From the NCBI RefSeq assembly GCF_040183065.1, contig NW_027185502.1:2655501-2719500 (forward strand): 64,000 bases of DNA, in the 5' to 3' direction. The notes below the pieces were generated by a model. It was given only the letters and a program-made list of their open reading frames with translations. It ran no database searches and had not been told where the DNA came from. The stretch comes from Periplaneta americana. Its lineage: Eukaryota; Arthropoda; Insecta; Blattodea; Blattidae. Positions 57,885 to 64,000 of this stretch are shown piece by piece. The position numbers were made by a program, and so were the translations under genes. How positions within the stretch are numbered: position 1 is the first letter of the stretch; every line of letters begins with the position of its first letter.

Positions 57885-58370
57885 TTCTGCTTATGGGCAG
57901 GTCTTCCACTGCAAACCCAGCATTCTCCAATCTTTTCTATTTTCTGCCTTCCTCTTTGTCTTCGCATATGATCCACATATCTTAATGTTGCCTATCATCT
58001 GATACTTTCTTCTCCTGTTCACCATTCCTTCCAGTGCATCCTTCAGTAGTCAGTTCCTTCTTAGCCAGTGACCCAACCAGTTCCTTTTCCTCTTCCTGAT
58101 CAGTTTCAGTATCATCCTTTCTTCACCCACTCTTTCCAACACAGTTTCATTTCTTATTCTGTCAGTCCACTTCACAAGCTCCATTCTTCTCCATATCCAC
58201 ATTTCAAATGCTTCTCCTCATTTCGTCGTAATGTTCATGTTTCTGCCCCATGCAATGCCACACTCCACACAAAGCGCTTCACTAGTTCCTTCCCTAGTTC
58301 TTTTTCCAGAGGTCCGCAGAAGATGATCCTTTTCCTATTAAAAGCTTCCGTTGCCATTGCTGTTGCTGTT
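57885..58370 (-). mobile_element. LINE family E, copy 2
   Basis: Minus-strand counterpart of 54058-54524: FCGPLEKELGKELVKRFVWS, VALHGAET*TLRRNEE, RRMELVKWTDRIRNETVLER, MILKLIRKRKRNWLGHWLRR, a stop, KDALEGMVNRRRKYQMIG, then GSYAKTKRKAENRKDWRMLG-LQ. It keeps the block deleted in copy 1. The 3' end GACCTGCCCATAAGCAGAAC is shared. Confidence 0.8.
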
Positions 58371-58653
58371 GAATACCACTTCGAAACCAGGCAGCCAAGT
58401 AATTTCCTATGTTAACACAGTAAAGAAGATACAAAGTCAATCAGTGATTATATGTGTTAAAAGTGTATATAGAACAATGGAGAATGAAATGTAAATTAAA
58501 GAACCATATCCTTCTCCATGGAATTGCTTGCTAAGCACTTGGTGCGATGCTTAACTTAGGATTAAGCAATAATAGTAAATATAAAAACGGACTGTCACAT
58601 TATAAATTTTACTCTTAACGTGTAATGTATTATTATCATCACTGTTATTTTTA

Positions 58654-58855
58654 GTCCCCTGCTGTGCAGTAATGGTTAGCCTGCCTGACTGTCAAATGAG
58701 CAGGCCAGGTTTCAAATCCTTATTGGGACAAGTTACCTAGTTGGAATTTATTCGGAGGTTTTCCCTCAACCACTTGAAGCAAAATTGCTGGGTAACTTTC
58801 GACGTTGGGCCTCGGACTCATTTCGCCTTCATTAGTAGCATTTCATTTACAGGTT
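58654..58855 (+). mobile_element. tRNA-derived SINE, copy 3 (diverged)
   Basis: Related to the SINE copies at 49548 and 61158: CTGTGCAGTAATGGTTAGCC, CAGGTTTCAAATCCTTATTG (decayed B-box), GGACAAGTTACCTAGTTGG, GGAGGTTTTCCCTCAACC, TGGGTAACTTTCGACG, CTCGGACTCATTTCGCC. It loses homology before the usual CAGCGTCGTAAAATAACC tail. Confidence 0.75.
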
Positions 58856-59915
58856 GACCAAGAGGACATGACGGACGTGGTTCCAGGTGGCATCTGTCTG
58901 CAAGAAATGCATATCCCAGAGAAGCCACAGGGGCTTCAATAAGCGAACTGCGGGTGAGTGGGGGAATGTTGCTTCCTAAGATGGCCCCTTGGTGAGTCGT
59001 GGAATGGTCGGTGGTATGGCCTTCTGGTTAAGGATGCAACAGATTCAAACACCAGCTGCCATCGATCTGAGGAGGCCGCAGAGAGGGGGGTATGGTCTGC
59101 ATGCTGTGGCTGAATCGCGCCTTATAGTGCTAGAGGAGTGATCAGAAGTCATCCCACAATAAGCCTACTGGCCCTCCTCCAGAAAAGGAAAAGCACTATT
59201 ATTTCCTCCTTATTCTTATTTGTATTTGAGCTGTGCTCTTTAGTCTTCCCTTGTGATCCTCTTGGAATTGAATTATTTACTACCACTGCTTGTGTGTGAT
59301 GTTTGCTGTGATCTTAACCATGCCAGATTAAATAAATAAATAATAAATACATAACAAATGAAGAAATAAATAGCTAATAAGTAAAAAAATAAAGAAGTAA
59401 ATAAGTACCGGTAAATAAATAACACATCTTATTTTTTCATTATTCCTCATTTCATTTCTGACCAGTCACGTGAGTTCATGATATATTAAAAAAGAATAAA
59501 GTATGGAAAAGAAGTGAATGTAATAATGTATTGGGTGAAGAGATTGTAGTGAAACTGCAATGCGGCAATCCAGGTCTAAGACGAAATGTTAAGCAGGGAG
59601 TGTGCTACTGGTGAAATGCAGTGCTATACCTACCACAAATTATTAATCTAAAATATTATTAAATATAAACAGTTAAAACATCATTTACTGACTGAAGTTA
59701 AGAAAGGAAATCCTGAAACTGCCTGCAATCTTGTTCCAAATATTTGTCGAACCTGTTTAAAAAGTGACGGATGTCTTATTGTAGTTATTGTTGAGAACTG
59801 GAAGCAGTATTATCCCAAATCAGTGTTGAGTTCAGACCTTGCCCTTCTACTATAATGGGGGGAGATGAGTCTGACACCAAAAGAAACAATAATTCAGATC
59901 TTACGTAACAGCAGA
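58856..59915. other. No gene recognised; short tail-like repeats
   Basis: GC-richer at 58860-59170, with a possible tRNA-like TGGCCTTCTGGTTAAGGATG near 59019, then AT-rich with ATGCCAGATTAAATAAATAA near 59321, which resembles a LINE 3' tail. Neither is secure. Confidence 0.4.
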
Positions 59916-60319
59916 GGTACCTTCAACTGGGGTGACTTTGTCTCATTTTCAGCACCTTTTTCCCTTTAAAACATTTTTATTGTGTGAAAAGTATTTTTGT
60001 AAATTTCTCGAATATTATTCTCAAACTGTTTAGTGACTAATGAATAATTTAAAGCCACTTTGCAAAGATATTGAAATTTCCAAGTCCACATATTTTTTCC
60101 AAAGAAATGGGACAATCTCACCTCGGCCTGGGGTGACTGTCTAGAATCTCGAAAACCATTCAATAAGCCTTTACAGGAAATAGACAATGTCATCCCTACA
60201 TTATCATACAACAATGAATCTCAATAAACAATAATAACTTCAGTAGGTGAAGGATATAAATCAATTCCATGAAAATTTCCATCTGTTTTCATATTTTTAA
60301 AGTAATTTGAGGAGTACAA

Positions 60320-60860
60320 AAGCAGACACAAAAAACTGGAAAATAAACAATAATAGAGGAATTATTTGCAGTAGTAATCATTCAACTCTAGGACTGAAAA
60401 ATAGCCTAGTTGTTCCTCTTCACCAATGCAGGTCTCAGAGGGTCAACTTTCCTCAAAATGCTCTCCCATTCATATTGCTGAGATGCCAGCTCTTACTTTG
60501 TTAATATTTTGCGCAAATCTCGCCATTAATTCAGGGTGATCACAGAGAAAACTTTTGATCCAATCAGAGGCTGGTGTATTATCCTTGAATTTAGGCACAC
60601 TTACACCTTTGCCTGGCAGATATTATCGCACAGATATTTTAAAATCAGTTTCATCCACAAGAAACCCAAACTCTGATAACTTGATAAGATGGTCAACAAA
60701 TGATTGTTCCTGCCTATTGTTGAAAATCTTTTGCCCCAGTGTTTTTGTGTGCCTGTTTTTTTTTTTTTTTTCAGTATGTTCTCCAGAGTGGTAATAGGAA
60801 TTCCATACTTTATGGCTGCTTTTCTTTGCCTTAATCGCTTCATTAAGACACATCTACAGC
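60320..60860 (-). pseudogene. pogo-like transposase N-terminal remnant
   Basis: Minus-strand pieces: LNEAIKAKKSS / KAAIKYGIPITTLENILKKK (psq-type HTH), NNRQEQSFVDHLIKLSEFGF (CENP-B-like part), then KFKDNTPASDWIKSFL and HPELMARFAQNINKVRAGIS. Frames change in the A-rich KKKKK run. The DDE catalytic core is missing, so the copy is non-autonomous. Confidence 0.65.
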
Positions 60861-61157
60861 TTTCTTCAGAGTTCCTTCATTGTAGGGCAGGCTACCTGCT
60901 GAGGACACAAACACGTGTGTGGTCTGATGGATCAATACGTACCTATATGAAAAAAAAGCAAGTACCAGTATTTGTTAGTATTCATGTATAGCTATAAATG
61001 CAAATCAAAAATACATAAATTCATTTTCAATGCAAAACATGAGCAAACTTTGATGAGACAAAGTCACTCCAAATCGCTGTTAGAAATGTCACATTTCCCT
61101 ATACTCAACACAGTAACCTAAAGTGTTGGCTCAATAATTGTAATTTTCAAGTAGACA

Positions 61158-61391
61158 GTCCACACCTGTGGAGTAACGGTCAGCGTGTCTGACCCCGAAA
61201 CCAGGTGGCCCGGGTTCGAATCCCAGTTGGGGCAAGTTACCTGGCTGAGGTTTTTTCCGGAGTTTTCCCTCAATCCAATACAAGCAAATGCTAGATAACT
61301 TTCGGTGCTGGACCCCGGACTCATTTCACCGGCATTATCACCATTTCATTCAGATGTTGCTACAGCGTCGTAAAATAACCCAATAAAATAA
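61158..61391 (+). mobile_element. tRNA-derived SINE, copy 2, inserted in the pogo-like element
   Basis: GTCCACACCTGTGGAGTAAC, GCCCGGGTTCGAATCCCAG (B-box), body GGTTTTTTCCGGAGTTTTCC and tail GCGTCGTAAAATAACCCAAT followed by AAAATAAAAAA. Target duplication TCAAGTAGA at 61147-61155 and 61396-61404. Same family as 49548-49802. Confidence 0.95.
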
Positions 61392-61689
61392 AAAATCAAG
61401 TAGATATAGTAAAGAATAAAAACAAATACTTACCAGCTTACTGAAGTAAGTTGAGACACCTGTTGCAATAGAAAGTTTGCTGCACAAGAAAAATGTAAAC
61501 AACACAATAGCTCCAGTACAACCAACTGTGGAACTACAAAGTCCAGTCTGAAATTTCCATACTGAAACTGTTCTGTCATATATCAGAATCAGACATTAGT
61601 AACCTGTTTCATTGGAACAAATGTGAGATTGCGCCACTTATATTTTTCCGTGACATGAGACAAAGTCACCCCAACTGACGGTAGGTAGT

Positions 61690-63190
61690 CTATGTGAAAG
61701 GGAACAGAGAAAAATGTGGTCAATTAAAGAAATAGAGCTTTCATTTGTTTTAAATACTACTAAATGTTGACATTGGTACCCATTAACTTAAAAATGTGAA
61801 TATTGTTACGTATAACATGGTGAATATGAACTATCCTTCTGTGTAAAATTATCCCATAAAGCCGGTGTTAAGTATCCTTTTACATAAACAGCCAAAATTT
61901 AGTAGTCCTACAATAGTAATAACTGGCCAATTAAATTAGACGAATGCATCTTACAGTAAAGTTTTGAAGAGCTTTGATACAAGAACTTCAAAGTCAGTTT
62001 TAAATGCATTTCACACAGTTTGCAAAATGTACCATCCCGAGCAGAATCGAAATACAACAAATGATATTTATTTTTCCCATCATTCTTTATACTTTGATTT
62101 CACTCCAACCGTTTTATTCATTGACTTGCCCAACAGCACTAGATGAATTTTACCAGTTCACAGATTTCGCTTTCACTTACAGTCAATTGAGAATTAACTT
62201 CATTAAATGCAACAGGTCCTCTTTCCATTGACTTCTCAATTTGGTACATCTTTTCATTTTAAGAAAAGTAAAGAATGTCTCTTATTTTGCCATCATACAC
62301 TGAAATATTTATATTTACTTTATGTACTACAACTATTTCAGTAAACAAAATTATTATATTTGCTAAACAAAACTAAGACTGGAAATCGCGCTAATAAAAA
62401 CACAGCACTGACTTCTTAACTGTAATAAACAAGACTGGAGATTGAGATGGTTTAAATGTCCACCAGTCAAGATCGGGTGGCACACCAACCTTTAAGGAAA
62501 CAACTATCTGACAATCTACATAACACAATAATTTGTTTCAGTTACTGTAAAGTCATATCAAATTGAAATATAATACTCTATAAATTATTTTTTTCTACTT
62601 TTAATATTTCTGAAATCTCGAGTGGGAACATCGTGGAATCCAGGGGAGGATGTCCTTCCCCAGCCACCTCTTGAAATCATCACTGATTCCGAATACAATT
62701 ATTTTTTAGTTTTTGCAGGGTTTGTGGATTATTTTTTGGTCGATACTAAACTGAGCCCTTATGAATGTGATCTCTAGAGAAGTCTAAATGTGGAAAAATA
62801 ATCTGAAAGAGCTGAAAAACTGCATCTTGAAAAACACTGTCTCCATGAGAAGTGCAGCAAATGATGCGTCACTTTTAAAGCAGATTCGACAAATATTTGG
62901 AACAAGAAAGCAGACAGTTTCAGCATATTCATTCTTAACTTGAGTGAGTGAACGGTGGGTTAAATGCTTATATTTAGTAATATTTTATATCACTGCTTTA
63001 TGGCATCGGATTACCAATACTGGGCTGCGACTGCAGGGTTGCCACATGCCACGGATTTCGCGGACAGTCCGTGATTTTATAGTGAAGAAGAAGGTCCGGG
63101 CCGAAAAGACTGAATTCCGCGATTTTGAATGCAGTCGGACAGAAATCTGGAAAATTACAAATTGCAGCAACAAATCTTAGGAAAGAAATA
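61690..63190. other. No gene recognised
   Basis: AT-rich. CACGGATTTCGCGGACAGTCCGTG near 63050 can form a short hairpin (CACGGA/TCCGTG). Short frames at 61964-62231 and 62944-63180 show no known motif. Confidence 0.5.
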
Positions 63191-63199
63191 ATGTATGCA

Positions 63200-64000
63200 G
63201 AAAAAAAAAACAGTGTTTTGAAACATTTTTGTATAGCATTCATTACAGATAGTGGAAAAGTACACAATTTCATTGCTTCATTAAATAATAAAAAGAAAAA
63301 CATAAAAAACAACCTATTATACACAAAGAGAAAACTTTAATAGATGATAAAGACATAGCAGACGCTTTTAATAAACTTTTTGCTTCCTCCTCCAAGTCAA
63401 GATCAAATAACAAGAAGTTCCTTAAGAGGAATGTTAGGGATGAATTCAAAAGTAAAACAAATGATACATTAGACACCATATTTAATATGAATGAGCTTCA
63501 AAAAGCCATTGCTCAATTACAGTCCGAGAAGAGTCCAGGTCCAGATAAAATATCTGTAGAAATGATTAAACATTTTCGCACAGTCACTCTTAGGAAATGC
63601 TTAGACATCTTCAACTTAATATAGAATACATCCCTAATACCAATAATGTGGAAAAAAGCTATTATTGTCCCTATTCTTAAAACAAATCACCAAAATCAAA
63701 TTGAAAGCTTCCGACCTATATCACTTACCAGTACACTAGCTAAAGTAATGGAAAGAATGATTTGCAATCGTCTCATCTGATATTTGGAAACTGAAAACAT
63801 AATAGCCAAAGAACAGGCAGTATTTAGGAAATATCAGTCAACTTCACAACAAATGAGTAGGATTAGCCAAGAAATTAAAGACTGTTTGGACAAGCAACAA
63901 ACAATATTGACTGTTTATGTCGATTTCAAAAGTGCTTATGATTCTGTACCTCGACTCAAACTATTGGAATACATAATAAAATGCTACACTGGCTCTACAA
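63200..64000 (+). pseudogene. LINE reverse transcriptase (family G), continues past the window
   Basis: From about 63331 one plus-strand frame reads LIDDKDIADAFNKLFASSSK, LQKAIAQLQSEKSPGPDKIS, MWKKAIIVPILKTN, SFRPISLTSTLAKVMERMI, FRKYQSTSQQMSRISQEI and LTVYVDFKSAYDSVPRLKLL, i.e. RT motifs 0 to 3 of a Jockey-like LINE. Two in-frame stops (FNLI*NTS near 63622; NRLI*YLE near 63778) show it is dead. The catalytic FADD region would lie beyond 64000. Confidence 0.8.

Larger units (their letters stand above)
59920..61681 (-). mobile_element. pogo-like DNA transposon, 1.76 kb, degenerate
   Basis: 27-bp inverted ends: CCTTCAACTGGGGTGACTTT-GTCTCAT at 59920-59946 and, at 61655-61681, the reverse complement of CCGTCAGTTGGGGTGACTTT-GTCTCAT (25 of 27 match), each flanked by TA (59918-59919, 61682-61683). 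Extra partial copies (CTGGGGTGACTGTCT near 60130; GAGACAAAGTCACTCC near 61056) look like subterminal sites. A transposase remnant lies on the minus strand and a SINE has inserted at 61158. Confidence 0.85.

Noticed and set aside
57776-57976. Minus-strand frame starting MDHMRRQRGRQKIEK
   Set aside because: It overlaps the LINE-E copy 2 3' end and runs into flanking DNA; not an independent gene.

Overview
The window looks like repeat-dominated intergenic DNA from a large insect genome. The cockroach Periplaneta americana is the best guess. Two conceptual peptides that I recall as very common in that species' gene models occur here: MAGLCEGGN-type peptides at the 3' end of one LINE family, and MSPGSSTES-type peptides on the antisense strand of a tRNA-derived SINE. 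This is recognition from memory, not a search result. I see no intact single-copy host gene. Almost every coding signal belongs to a transposable element, and most are broken.

Layout. 1-22208: a macro-repeat in which a LINE (family A, minus strand) is followed by a long array of an 80-bp minisatellite built from TAG/TAA/CAG-like triplets, and the pair occurs twice (LINE-A 1-3540 + array 3551-10068; LINE-A 10069-17840 + array 17841-22208). Both LINE-A copies carry an in-frame poly-asparagine (AAT)n tract in ORF2. In copy 2 a nearly intact second LINE (family B, 12434-16290, plus strand) sits inside that tract. A 5'-truncated family C LINE sits inside array 2. 22209-31200: a decayed Penelope-like element (RT and GIY-YIG parts, minus strand) split by a 1.2-kb block with LTR-like signals, a 99-bp tandem repeat, and two SINE fragments. 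32004-34475: a broken piggyBac-type transposon with palindromic terminal repeats. 35223-41243: a five-segment, intron-bearing but broken gene of the DUF7869 / RNase H-like type. Its first intron holds a 2.57-kb element with Harbinger-like ends (TTA target duplication) and a THAP remnant, and its 3' end abuts a hAT-like terminus. 42441-44269: a pogo/Tigger-type transposase with a C-terminal PHD-like finger.

44270-64000: a scrap-yard of LINE tails (three more family C copies, two of family E, and others), tRNA-derived SINEs with clear target-site duplications, a degraded DDE_3-type transposase, two adjacent histone H3 pseudogene fragments, a 51-bp hairpin-like tandem repeat bordered by tRNA-like modules, an 84-bp TTAA MITE with perfect ends, a 1.76-kb pogo-like element with 27-bp ends, and the start of another LINE RT running off the window.

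The genes do not form a pathway. What the window records is order of events: LINE-A plus array duplicated while already defective, LINE-B then landed in one copy, and SINEs and LINE tails landed in older transposons. The most unusual items are the LINE/80-bp-array macro-repeat, the poly-Asn microsatellite inside a LINE ORF, the intron-bearing DUF7869-type gene, the duplicated H3 fragments, and a repeat family whose tRNA-like box lies about 150 bp inside a conserved head.
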